Shown: positions 32,245 through 43,953 of the stretch, piece by piece
Position numbering within the stretch: the stretch's first letter is position 1
How the letters are laid out: every line of letters starts with the position of its first letter
From: Trichaptum fuscoviolaceum
Taxonomy: Eukaryota; Basidiomycota; Agaricomycetes; Hymenochaetales; Trichaptaceae
NCBI GenBank assembly: GCA_910574455.1
Contig: CAJSYZ010000001.1
Location: 36,006 to 100,005, forward strand
Length of the DNA stretch: 64,000 bases
Direction of reading: 5' to 3'
Position numbers and translations under genes: made by a program
Notes under the pieces: generated by a model
What the model saw: only the letters and a program-made list of their open reading frames with translations
Told to the model about the DNA's origin: nothing
The model's database searches: none

Positions 32245-35200
32245 ATGTCAACTCAAAGACAGACAAGGGCTAAGAACAGGGAAAAGCACCCCGGAGCAGT
32301 TGTTGACCAACTCAGAACAAGACGAACACAGGAGGAGATATTGCGGGAGAAGGAAGAAAAAGAGAAAAGGAAAGTACGGCAGGCAGAAAGGCGGGATGAG
32401 GCATTGAAGGAGAAGGAAGAGAAGGAAAAGCAGAAGGAAGAGCGGACAGCTTTCCGCAGAGCTGCGGCCCAGCAAGTCGCGGTTGCGAAAGAGAGGAAAA
32501 AACTCGCTGCGGAGCAAAAACGGGCAGCAAAAGAACAAGAGGCAGCTGACAAGGTTTGCAAGAAGGTGACTGCAGCAGAGAACCAAGAAGCAGCGATGCT
32601 AGAGACCGTAGAGCTTGAAAACAACTTGTCGAAGGCTCTTGAGACACGCACCCAGATGGGCTCAACAGTGCCCAAACTCACTGGCAAACGTGGACGTAGA
32701 AAGCCAAAAGGCGAATCTAGTTGTAAGTCTTCAACTTTAGATCAGTGATGACACAGATTTGAACTGGCATAAACAGACTCGAAGAACGATGTTAAAGACA
32801 TATCGGATTGTGAAGATGGACACAACGAAGACTTGGATATTCGTGAGTAACATTGCCTATACATTTTCAGACGATCTCAAAGCTTGGAGGTTGAACCCTG
32901 TGACTCACGTTAATGCGAAGCAGCGAGTATGGATGAGCCAAACGGGAAGCCTGCAAAAAAAGCTAGGAAAGAAGACTCCAAAGGTGAACTTCCATTTCGC
33001 ACACGTGTGCAGACCGCAAGGATGTCCAGGTCTGCCGCCACTCCCAGCGACGCATTCTTTCACGCTCCTGCAGGACCGAACGAGAGTCTTTCTGGTGAAG
33101 AAACGGACATAATAGACTCGCCCGCTACGTCAAGGCGGAACGACAAGACAAAACGCCCTGTCAGGGCGCTTCGCAACACAGATGATTCCACTTTCATCGG
33201 TGAAGAGGGTGGAGGTCTTGAGGTGCCAGTGGCAGGGATAGACTCAGAAAGGATCAATTTGTGAGTTTGAAGTTTGAATCTTGCATTGCGTCTGAATCAG
33301 TATCTTGTACTGTCAAGTCAATGTAATGGTGAGTGCGATTAAACATCATCCCGACTACTACTAGTAGTAGTACTAGATTACTAATGAGCCTGCCACTCAG
33401 GCTGCCAGTGTCACTGCGGTCACGGTGCCAGCGGTTCAAGTTGACCGTGACGCTCCCGGGCCAAGACCCGACTTGGAAGTCCTTCACCTGCAATATTGAC
33501 GCTCTTGTCCTTGTTACCACTGTATTATGAGCCTTGCTGACGCAAAGCTACACCAGACACACCATCTCATTGCCAGATGATGAAAACTTAAGTCCCTGGG
33601 AGGATGAAGGAGAAACAATCACCCTTACAAGCTATCATGGTGTAAAGAATAGCACAATCAGTGTGCAACAGAAGGCACATCTTGTCGATTCGGAATCAAA
33701 TGTTGTGAGTTGACGGAGCATTAGAATGGCAAATGCAGTCTGAATAACTTGTTTATAGGGCGGAAGCAATCCGAAGAGGCTAACAAGGCCGGCTCAAGCT
33801 TGTGTGAGTACGACTTATTTCTGTTCGATTCACGTCAGTTACTCCATGACCGTTTGTTCATATCCCTTCGTTATTATTTATCTGCCAACTGCCGTGTCAT
33901 GAACAGGATGGAGGTAGCAGCAACCTCAACTCGAAGAAAAGGAAGTTATTGCATGACACTCTTTCCGGGTCGCAGGTTTCAACGGTAAGCGATGTCATAT
34001 CATTTTTCATTTTTCATTCTACTAAGCAATCCCTTCCCGTACTCGAGGATAAGAACAACGAGATAAAACCAGGTGGACAGGTGAGTGCCAGACAGCGAAG
34101 CACAGTGATCTTCATTCTATATCCTTCATGGCTGAATTGGTATTTGCATAGGATGCAAACAAGAGGACTGCTAACTCGCAGCTTAGCGCACCGGTAAGTC
34201 TATCTTATTTCAACTTCTCTCGTTCCCCCCCTTATTTATGGTTGTAAGGTGCGATCACTAGCTTTGGAACCCCGTGTACAGGTATGTGTGAGCGTCGATG
34301 CACCGTAGGCTCACTTCCGGTGCTCTCCTGTAGCAACTATTCGTTTCCTTCTTCACTTCGAGTCGATCGCTAATGTGTGCATATGAATAGGACATCACAG
34401 TCACAAAGAACGGAAAGAGGAAGTCGCCACCAGACACCGACTCTCAGGTTAATGTGGTAATTCTTCTACCTTCACGTGCAATGAATTCCTTCATTTCATG
34501 TTTACTTAATTTGAACCATCTCAATAGGCTAATAAGACTGTCAAGATCAATAAGTCATTGTTGATTGACATGGACACACAGGCCGGTGCCACAGTAAGTG
34601 TCAATTCTATGGTAATTGGCATTTCAAGTTCGTATCTGATCAGGCGGAAAGGACTTGAGTAAGAAGAGGAACCCCTCTGATATTCCTTATCGGCCTGAGG
34701 CCAACACGACGGTAAGTGCTTCTTTTCGATCTGCTCACTTGCCATGGATAACAGCTTTCTGACGTGTTGCAGCCGGAGATTGGATCCGCTACCTTTAATC
34801 GCAAGAGGCAGTTGCTGGTGGCTGATAATGAAGTAAGTGAGAGTCGACTGATACACTCTAAACGTGAGCATTCACCTTCTTTTCTTAATAGTCTGGTGGT
34901 TGAAAGATGTCGTTAGCACCTCGAGCACCGTCGCTTGCAATGACGAGAGCGTCCCGCACCCCCGGACCCAAAGTGATAGTGACTGGGGCTTATCAAGGTC
35001 ATCGCAAAGTCTCTCGGACTACTAGCTCAGTTTGTCAAATCAAATTCATTTCTATGACATATTTTGCTGATGTACGTATATGCAGACATCAGTGGGACTT
35101 GAGGACAAGGATCGAAATGAAGGAAGGGAAGGATCTCGCGTGCCAGGCAGGAAAAGGGGCGACGAACCAGTGTCTCCCTCCCGGTACTCAGGCAGGTTGG

Positions 35201-36365
35201 ACTCATATTCTATTACCTTCACTATTTCGCGCAGTTGGAAAATCCGTCACACCATGGCAAACCCCGGACAATAAGCTCATCAGCTCATTGTGGGGGAAAG
35301 TGTTTGATTCTGTGGAACTCATTTACGAAACTCAGTTCGCCGATATCTGTTCTCTAGTTGAGTTATTTTTACTTATTCTCAAATCACTTTACCAAATTGA
35401 GATGCAATCCTCGTATTTCAGGCGGCCCAGAGATGCTCTGATAGCTGGCGCAAGAAGCTGTTTGAGAAAGCTGAGCAATCAGTTGCTAGTTTTATCAGCG
35501 GCGAACAATCAAAGTCAATGCAAAACGAAGCAATTGTGAAGATGTTGCAGACACTAGTTGACAAGAAGAAAGCCGAACCGTTTCTATGGGAAAGCTGGTA
35601 TAGTATGGAGAGGGTAAGTAAAAGAGTATTTATTGTTGCATTTTGTGTCCATGCATTGACCCTAAATGTACAGAAGCAAGGACTGTTCTGCTCTGACCTT
35701 GTGGTCTCAGTGTTGTCCGTACACATTGTCTTGGCCATGGGTCGGCATAAAATACTGGACAGAAACACCATAGGAAAGCCTATCGGTGCCCTCGCCCTTG
35801 CGGCAACAGCGGTATCTACTTTTTTCAGCACTTATATTGTCCTTATTCGCTGATCTTCCCATGGATAGGTCAAGGTTGCCATTGATAAACAGGTGGCTCG
35901 GTTGCAAAATATCAAAGAAGAACTTGGCGGCGCTGAGTGGTATTTCACTAGCGCTCTGTGGCAGCCTCATACGGACGACTATGTTAACTTGTTGTCGAAT
36001 CCCTCTTTCTTCACTGAATCAAACTGGGAAAAGGTTCGATCCCGCCTCCTAGCTTACGATGCCAGTACAGATATTGATACGAGAAAGAACACCAAACTTG
36101 TTGGATCGGGTATCACTGGCAGGGACTTTTCCTTGTATTTTGACGTTGTAGATGCAGATTTGACCTGCGAGAAAGCGTATGACGAAGGCGCTGATAATTG
36201 GGAAGACGGAACCGACGGAACCGACGATAAGGGCGAAGAGCATGAGGGGGCTGAGTATAGAGGCGAGGTGGAAGGTGATGCAGAGGACGAGCATGCTAAT
36301 GCTGAGGGTGACGACAACCTGAGCGAGAGCGGGGACGAGGGTGTTGACAAGATTGAGGGCGAGGG

Positions 36366-36400
<35 letters not shown>

Positions 36401-36477
36401 ATTTAGGTGGAGATGGTGATCATGAGGAGGACGACGCTTCAAAATGGGATTCGGCTACGGACTGCGTAGACTTCTAA
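32245..36477 (+). CDS. Plavaka-adjacent companion protein, many small exons
   Basis: Divergent from the Plavaka transposase. Exon 1 (ATG 32245) encodes a long charged coiled coil of K, E, R, A and Q (residues about 25-125) ending in GKRGRRKPKGE and a GTAAGT donor. Later exons encode NGKPAKKARKEDSKGE, FRTRVQTARM, then at 33.5-34.9 kb a series of short exons of 40-120 bases between GT-AG introns, many containing KR/KK pairs. Next is a globular part: GWTHILLPSLFRAVG, SSLWGKVFDSVELIY (from about 35200), then FLWESWYSME, SVLSVHIVLAMG, IGALALAATA, and a C-terminus of runs of EG and ED. I recognise this layout from abundant uncharacterised proteins in Agaricomycete genomes that sit beside transposons. 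Biochemical role unknown. The total exon count, near 15 or more, is approximate. Confidence 0.6.
36353..36402 (+). repeat. GGCGAG microsatellite in coding sequence
   Basis: A run of GAGGGC/GAGGAC hexamers encoding alternating Glu-Gly then Glu-Asp near the C-terminus of the companion protein. Slippage-prone. Confidence 0.9.
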
Positions 36478-36479
36478 GG

Positions 36480-37100
36480 GCAAATCGATCACTGGTGAGC
36501 CTCTTCTTTTCGTTTCTGTCCGTGCGCTCAATATTATATTACCATCGACTTGCAGAGCAGCCTTCGTTTCTACTGGTACGCCAAAGAACATGCAGAATTG
36601 AAGGCACGGCAGCGAAATGTGGCCTGCCACTGCCCGTCACGGCAGAGGTTCGGGATAATGTCGTGGCGGATCCCATGATAGCGACTGCTATGCTTAGTCT
36701 TGTGTAAATGACTGATGTACTTGAACGCTGAGGCACTGATAGCTACATAATGTTGTCTTATATATTTCTGATGCAATGAAATACTTGGATCGTTCTTATG
36801 CACTTAGACTCTTGAGCACTGCAATTCGTCTTACAACACTTGTCTACTGCTGTAATTAAAGGATGATACACTGGAGCACTGGGGTGCTGAATGCCTGAAA
36901 CACTTAGAGCACTGATTCAGCCATCTTTCCTTATTTAAGCCAGCCCCACTTATTTCAGCCAACTTGTCCTGAATAATGGGAGGACATGCATGAATAAGTA
37001 AAGCTTGCCTTATTTAAGACTTCAGTCTCTCAGGACGTTTAAGTAACAGTTAAGTCACTTTCAGCAGAAAGTAGTTTCCCTGATGTAGGCGATGCAGTGA
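36480..37100. other. No gene seen
   Basis: Only short open frames. CTTATTTAAG-type words occur near 36935 and 37010. This may include the outer end of the Plavaka element, but I could not find a matching terminal repeat at the other side. Confidence 0.3.
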
Positions 37101-37366
37101 CTTTTCGACACGACCCTCTCTTTGTACAGTCATCGCCCCCGAAGGACCTCGCGCTTTCAGAAGGCAACTAAAACTCGCCCGCATTTCTCCCTTCCACATT
37201 GACAGGACACTGGTTGTTGCTGCTTTTACTGCTGTTTTCGTGGCGTACTAAAAGGATTTGGAGCTGGTGATGTGGCTGAATCCGTACTTGTCAAACGCCA
37301 TCCCAGCGCGAATAGGGAATATCGACTAAGTGGACTCAGGATGTTGTACTCCTGTCTTCACCGGAT

Positions 37367-37597
37367 CTAACAAGATAATGAGTTGTGATGATGATGTGAA
37401 CTTGGCTCGGGACGATTGGTGTAGCAAAGAAAGGGACAAGAAGGACGGAACAACGTATTGACTACAAGGCGTAAGAGATTGCTCTCGGAGAAGACTATGC
37501 ACCAAGCGAGCCTTGAGACGAATATCGGCTCCCTTTGGTCTGACAACCCCAGCTCATTCAGAGGACCCAGTGCGCTTGGTATGTGCAGGCATCTCAT
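37367..37597 (-). pseudogene. Broken homologue of the small ORF at 57727-58035
   Basis: It shares an N-terminus with the other copy (GPLNELGLSD) and, further on in another frame, YGFSHITSSKS, but is broken by an insertion and frame changes. Conservation of protein-like sequence in both copies suggests it once was coding. Function unknown. Confidence 0.4.
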
Positions 37598-38031
37598 AGA
37601 CTCATACTCCTGTTCTGACTTCCACCCATCCTCGGATTGTAAAGTTCAGGGAAGGATTCAAGATGGAAGAACGTTAATCAGCGCATCTCAGGAAGCGAAT
37701 TCTCTCTGCTTTGTTTGCACACATGCGCTCTAAACTCAGCTCGGGTTATCTTTTCAAAAACATAAAAACGTAGATGTGTCCATCACATTATTTATTTCTA
37801 TAATACATATATGATTGACTGAGACAAACTTTCAAGGAGACAGACTACGAAAAGGAATAAAGAAAGAATGCAGGGAGGAGATTGAATGGAAGCTGGTTTA
37901 TGGCAAGGGAATGCGCGAACAAGATATCTGCCTTCGTGAGAAGATAGTGGTATAGGAAGGCCAAACATTGCCCGATTGACCGAGGAGGTGAATGTTTGAA
38001 CTCAGTGCATCCCATGGCTCCATTCTTGATG

Positions 38032-41000
38032 TTAGTTTCCTATTGTAAGATGTGATAGCTTGCTATTGGCTGTCAAAAAGTCTTCATCCACAGACATAGC
38101 ATCTTCGGACCCAGTGTCCGACTCTGTCGATATCTCGTTGTTCTCCATGATCAGAGGATCCGAGTCACTGGTATCAGACTCGAGACCGAGCGAGATCTTT
38201 TGTCTCTTCCGCACTGGCCCAAGTGTTGCAGGTCGTGCGTCTTCGTCCGTATTGTTCCTATACCGATGAGGAAGCGGTGCAATCTGTGGGCGAGGTTCCA
38301 CCTCCTCGAGTTTACGCTTCAAGATTCTGGGCTGGCAAGACTCTGTTGCAGGACTGCTATGCTGCAATAAGATGTCCTCCATCTGAGATGGCAAAGGGTG
38401 CTCATTGATCCTCGGCTGCAGTGTACTCGCATGATGGATCTTCTGCTTCTTGCGCAATGGCTCAAGTGATGCATTTTGTGCATCTTCGTCCGTATTGTTC
38501 CTATGCCAAAGAGGGTGCAGCGCAACTTGTGGGCAAGGTTCCTCCTCCTCGAGTCTTCTCTTCGGTAACCCGAGTTGGCCTTTGAGAGGAGTTGCGGGAT
38601 TGATCACCGCTACAGATTGGTTGGCGAGCGGCCAGTGGGGTACGCTGTCCTCGATCCTGGGCAGAGATAGTTCTGGGTTCCTGGACTGGCTTCGGAAAGG
38701 GGAAGATGACTCCGCAGGTTTGCTCTCAATCTGTGTCTGCCGCGGCTCCACCTCCTCTAGTATACATTCTAAAAATCCGAGCCCGTTACTGAGAGGAGCC
38801 GCGGAATCGTTCACCGTGGCAGATTGGACAGCAAAGTGGGGTTCATTGCCGTCAATTTTAGGCGAAGATCGTTCAGGGTAGTACCTAGTTTGGTGTCGGA
38901 AAGAAGAAGAAGACTCTGCAGGTTCGTTCTCAGGCGAACCTTTGAGAGCAGTCGCGGGGTTGTTCACCACGGCAGATTGGACAGCGAATTGGGGTTGTTT
39001 GTCCACGATCTTGGGTGAAGATCGCTCAGGGTACCTGATTTGGCGTCGGGAAGAGAAAGATGACTCCGCAGCTTCGCTCTCGATCCGTGTCTGCGATGGA
39101 GTGTTTGCAATCTTCACGTTTATGGGTAAAGAGCACTTGCACAATGGGCAATGGCAGGGAGAAGGGAGTGTTGCAAGATCTATATCACTTGTGTGCAGCG
39201 GCTCGTCACCATGGGTCGGTGCAGTCCCGCAAGGTTGAACATCTCGAGTGAGATGTGGTGAATTGTACTTGTAACCCTCGATATTGCTCAGACTTGGGGT
39301 CGAAGAAGATGGCTCCAAATGCCTGAAGTTGTCAAAGGAAGGGAAATCCGGAAGATGGTCATGAAGGAGCTTGAAAAATCTGTTGATATTGCAGATTTCG
39401 CATATGCAAGGGTTGGATGGAGGTGGTAATGGAATATACCCATCCTTATTGGTGCGCAAGGCTGTTTCACAGATGGTGTGTACGCAAGGTTGGAAACCTG
39501 TGTAGGGATAAGGATTGAAATTTTGCCACCATTTCGCCACTGTGATCAAGTTCTTGTCACAACTTGGTGACGACCAAGGACTGTAACTTAATTCTTTCAA
39601 CCATTTCAGGAGCCGAAACCAACTAGCTCCTGGGCCTTCAAAGTTCTGCTCTATGTACCGGCCGTCCCGGCGTATATACGACTCGGTTTTGCATAGATCT
39701 GGTGTCGGAGAAGGCGGCCTCGTAAATCCATCCATAGGTGTAGGTTGCGACGGAGTAACCTTATTGTTATTGACGCGCGAGGCTCTTTCCCTTTCACAGA
39801 TGGTGCATAGGTAAGCGGTAGATGGACTCGGAGGTGGCGAAGGAGTAACCTCATCGTTCTTGTCCCATGAGGCTGTTTCACAGATGATGCGAAGAAAATG
39901 AGTGGGAGGAAGATACAAAGGAGTATCCTCATCATTATCGCCGCACGAGGCTGTCTCATAGATGGAGGATAGGGAAGGGGGAGTACCTGTGGTGGGATAA
40001 GGATTAAAATTACGCCACCAATCCACCACCTTTCTTATCCTGGAATCCTCGTCATAAGGTAGTATCCTATAACTGTATCTGATGTCTTCCAACCATTTCA
40101 GGATCCGAAACCAACAAGCTCCTGGGCCTTTGAAGTTCTGCTTTATGCTCCCGTTTATATACCGAAAGATTTTGAGCCAGTCAGATTCTCGGAAAGTGTC
40201 TGAAAAGGGTATAGTGTAGTAAACGAAATTTGGGGATTCTGGGTATCCACATATTTTAAAACCAAGTCTATCCCTCCACTGGATTGCAGGTGAGTCTCGA
40301 TAAACCTTTTTTTTGGTCCGGTGTTTTGGTTGGCGGTATTTCTTCCACGCCAGAGGGTTAGTCACCAAGTCTTTGAACATTGCAAACGTGATGTGACTAC
40401 GTTGCACCACCATCTTGTTGACCTTGCGCACATAGTCTTCTGATGCACTGGCCTCCAATTTGCCCATTGAGTAAGGATCTTTATCCCCATTATTTAAAAG
40501 TGCCATATAGTAGGCGACATCGTACTCCAAATCATATTTGGCATCTGCAAAATTGATGTAAAGGCTTAAGAGATTCATCAGCAGGAACAATGTAAGAAGG
40601 ACAGATCGTTGTCTGCAATATATGATACTGACTGGAGTGTAAAATGTACCATCAATTCAAGAGCATTAATGTCTGATCTAGTTCTAGATGATTAAATATT
40701 TAGTACATTATAATGATGCAGTGCATATGGCATCCACCTTTCCTTTCCCCACAAAGGAAGTAAATAGCTATTTCTGAACGATCGTCCTTCATATATGGAC
40801 CATATAAATTCCTTAACAGTGCCCGAGGCATAGAGGAATTCATTGAGAAACCCAGAAATTGCAATGACGGCTAGATACAGGCCATCAGCAAATTCTTCGG
40901 CATATTCAAGATCTGGGTCTTTCTCATAATAAGACTCTTCCACAAATGGGTTGGCCTCATCTTCACCGTAACAATACCGATACAGCTCTTCATGAAACAC

Positions 41001-42034
41001 ATCAAGAATAAGATTTATTGGAAGTGAGGAGAATCCTCTATCCTCTCTTAAAATGAACAAGTCAGATTCACAAGTGTAATGGACATGTATAAAGCTCAAC
41101 TCACCGTACACAGGCCTGAAGAATATCTCTGATTGGCGTACATAGTAGATCTTCCGGGCACTCCTCACATTGCAGCTGAACTAATGTGTCTGTGCCCCTA
41201 AAATTCATTTCCCATTTGAAGAAGAAATGTGTCTGGAAATCGGGGTCAAGAGGCAAACAGTGCCGAAAGATGGTATATCCATCCCATGTCAGAGACTGGA
41301 GATCCATGATAGTGTTAAATATGTAAACCATATTCTTGTATCGTATGAGGGACCATAGCTGTTTTTGAGCTTCAACTCGTAAGCTCCGTTTTTTTGAACT
41401 AAAGCTATCCGTGATCAGAGTTAGAATCATGAATGTCGCTGAAAAGCTACCTAGCTTGCGCCAGAAGTATTTGAAAGGCCTTTGCAATTTTCTGGTCACG
41501 GCCAATCGCCGCGAATAGCTCGACACACTGGCGGGTTTTTTCGACGTCGTCTGTGAAGTCCCCCAAGTGTTCATCGGCCAACTTGTCGACTGGAATACAA
41601 CTCCCAAAAAATGTGAAACCTTCAAGAAATCGTTTGATTCGGCGCGCACACTTTTCGGGAGGGTGAAAATATCTGAGTTCTAGGTTGAGAAACAGTCGTT
41701 CGATAGATTTTCCGATGGGCTGGTAGAAAATTTTATCTAAGATGCGGCCAGCGCCAGGGTTGTCATCGATTGTCGCGAGTGTCGAGCACGAGTCGTTGTC
41801 GATATATCCTAACTTGAGTTCGATCTTGTTTTGGAATTCTTCCCAGTCATCGAAGCCCCAAAAGAATTTGTAGAACGAAGAGAAACGTGAGCAGTCAAGC
41901 TCGATGAAGAACACAAGTTCCAGAAGGAGATGGAAGCGTTTGAACATCTCGGGAGGGGCGTCAAAGTACCAGTCTTCGTCTGTGCGCTTCAGTTTCTGAA
42001 CGACTTTCTTTATAACTTGGCCGGTCACTGGCAT
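38032..42034 (-). CDS. Uncharacterised four-exon protein, intact family copy
   Basis: ATG 42034 (MPVTGQVIKKVVQ). Exon A 42034-41451; a 52-base intron (GTAGCT...TTTAG); exon B 41398-41105; an intron with donor GTGAGT; exon C 41046-about 40738; an intron to exon D about 40615-38032. Exons A-C encode a helical, aromatic-rich region with paired motifs (KFFWGFDDWEEF, FLEGFTFFGSCIP, KKRSLRVEAQKQ, FQTHFFFKWEM). Exon D has WWRNFNPYP twice, cysteine motifs (CICEIC, CHCPLCKCSL), a repeat region with RYPERSSPKI units of about 45-50 residues, basic RKKQKI and RKRQKI stretches that could be nuclear signals, and an acidic tail ending LSHLTIGN. The exon B acceptor choice is confirmed by the paralogue at 60.9 kb. 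No known domain; probably nuclear. Confidence 0.65.
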
Positions 42035-42714
42035 GATGGAGGTGCAGCAGCAAGCGAGTTTTGTGTGAGAGCCTTGAAGAGTAGAGATCAGGAAGGAGCC
42101 AGCGGTCTTGCGACTGTTGGTTTCAAGATGCCAGTGCGAGGTTAGTAATGGATTATATACTAGTAGGACAGTGGTAACTTGAGGCGCCATCATCATGCCA
42201 GTGATGGCAGTGTGCACTGCAATCATGATGCATTCAAAATTTCGCGCTGGCACGCAGAAGCAGGTGTGTTGACGTTGACTAGCTCGATTCGTCCGCCTTG
42301 ACCTACTTCCATTCCCTAGTGATAAGTGGGCGAGCGTTATGGATTCGTAAGAGCCATCTTCTCCCAGGGTAAGTACCATTTGCTGGTTTCATGCCATAAG
42401 AGATTGCGATGCAACTGCCATTTCCAGTTGACAGACCGGTGCCAGTGTTACAAATCCGCTGTACAGCCCAGTCCGATGACCACGGCCGTGTCAGCTGCCA
42501 GTGTTAACAGCGCCAGCGCTTGTTTGCTCTGCCTTTGCGTATTCGGAACAGCGCGCACTTCCTCGGCCTCCACACCGTGACTTCCGTCTCTTCATGCTCG
42601 CAATCTTCACGCGAAATGAGAACACCGTGTCCACACTCAGCACCGCAAGCCATAATTGCTATCACCAAACATTTTGAAGGATTGAGCTGGACGGATGAAC
42701 GGACGATGGTCGTT
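42035..42714. other. Upstream region, TGCCAGTG-rich, possible host coding remnant
   Basis: Five exact TGCCAGTG/CACTGGCA words lie in 42026-42503. A plus-strand frame ending DERTMVV runs to the insertion point of the Tc1/mariner-like element and may continue after 52572, so the insertion could have split a gene. I could not establish that gene. Confidence 0.3.
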
Positions 42715-42716
42715 TA
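42715..42716. repeat. TA target-site duplication, left
   Basis: TA directly precedes the CTGCTGTTTGC tip; the matching TA is at 52571-52572. TA is the obligate target of Tc1/mariner elements. Confidence 0.85.
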
Positions 42717-43074
42717 CTGCTGTTTGCAAAAATCTTGTCGCGGCACGTCCAAACAAAAAAATACAAAAATTACTGTAAATCTTCGGACACGCATAGCTCA
42801 CTCAAGTCTTCTCGGATTTGAGTGATTTTTGCTTCTATGATCTCTCCTTATTAATCGCTAGTGAATGCAATTTAAATGAAGCAAAACGGATGAGTTTTCG
42901 TGAAGTTAGTTTTTGAGGTGCAAAAAAACTGTGAAACACACATAACTCAATCAATTTTGAGTGAATATCTTTCAAAATACTTCAGAATGAAAGTAGACGT
43001 ACATGCGCAGGTCCTCGAAAAAAAATCAAGGTGAAGGCTGCTTTCATTCTGGAGATATTTGGTGTCGAAGCTGG
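42717..43074 (+). repeat. Left terminal inverted repeat of the Tc1/mariner-like element
   Basis: 358 bases, reverse complement of 52213-52570 with very few differences. The outer part is AT-rich; the inner end is TGGTGTCGAAGCTGG. No coding content. Confidence 0.95.
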
Positions 43075-43600
43075 GTTACACATTTACAAGTAAGTGCTCA
43101 CCGACACCATTTTCCCACCTTGCACATCTCTTCGACCTACTCCTATGGGGAACAAACGGAACACAAGAAGAAAGAAGAGCAGCACTACTAGCCAACAAGA
43201 CCATTCACATGGCGCTTCATCACCCTCTTTAATTTCCCCAGTTCAATTGCAAAGGCAGAAGAAGGCCACTTCAAAACCCGGCACATCAGGTGCTGATTGT
43301 CGCAAAGAAGCCACAAGTCTGACACTTCGAATCCCTGGACCACGATTTGCAGGACGGAAGCAGGGTACCAATAGTAAGTGTAGGACAGGTTGAATTGGTG
43401 GATTGAAAATGCTTACACAGGTTTTTGAGCAGCAACAGTTACATCCGAGCCATTAGCTGCACTGGATGTGCAAAGTGCTGTTGAGGGACTGCTTGGCCTC
43501 GGATCTTCTGGTATCCCACAGGAGGGACATACACAGCCTAGGGCAAGCATAGACAGGCTTGAGACTGCAAGATCAAGTTATCTGAAGGAAAGCAACCGAC

Positions 43601-43605
43601 ATCTT
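43601..43605. repeat. Copia target-site duplication, left (ATCTT)
   Basis: Five-base direct repeat matched at 49421-49425, the normal size for Ty1/copia integration. Confidence 0.97.
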
Positions 43606-43910
43606 TGTTGCGCGGGAAACGCCACTCGCCTAGCGCCCGCAGTGGGTCATGGCGCTCTACTCACCTGTAGTAGCTGTAAACCTGCTAAGGTGCTTGAAGA
43701 GAGATGGTAGTGGTGCGAGTGTAAGAGTAGTGGCTTCGTTATTCTACTCAGAGCTACGTACAGGGGTTTATATACTGTACATGAAGTAAGTAAGTGTAAA
43801 CTATACAGTGCATTAGTAATGCAACAGATAACAATAGATGTTACTAGAATGTTCCGATAGTATGAGTAATCATGTCATATGATCTACTAGAACCTTCTAC
43901 GAGTTCAACA
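43606..43910 (-). repeat. Copia 3' LTR
   Basis: 305 bases, TGTTGCGCGGG to GAGTTCAACA on the plus strand. It is downstream of the minus-strand gag-pol frame. A TATA-like TTTATATACTG lies inside. Confidence 0.97.
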
Positions 43911-43922
43911 CTCCCCCTCGCT
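43911..43922 (-). promoter_or_regulatory. Copia polypurine tract
   Basis: On the minus strand, GCGAGGGGGAG lies immediately upstream of the 3' LTR, where plus-strand DNA synthesis is primed. Confidence 0.85.
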
Positions 43923-43953
43923 AAACATACAATGTAGTATGTGCAAGTGATGG

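Larger units (their letters stand above)
37100..42034. repeat. Segmental duplication, copy 1 (pairs with 57630-62904)
   Basis: The four-exon gene at 38032-42034 and about 900 bases of its 3' flank are clearly alignable with 57630-62904 in the same orientation. Flank blocks such as GGTGATGTGGCTGAATCCG (37268 and 57787) and the text around 37620-37760 against 58060-58200 are nearly identical, while the coding parts are more diverged, with copy 1 longer in the repeat region. Homology fades near both gene starts. Confidence 0.9.

Noticed and set aside
32248..32687. Three overlapping minus-strand ORFs
   Set aside because: Antisense shadows of the charged coiled-coil exon of the companion gene; Leu/Ser/Phe-rich as expected for the complement of K/E codons.
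36054..36350. Ser/Pro-rich minus-strand ORF
   Set aside because: Antisense of the acidic GGCGAG-type repeat tail of the companion protein.
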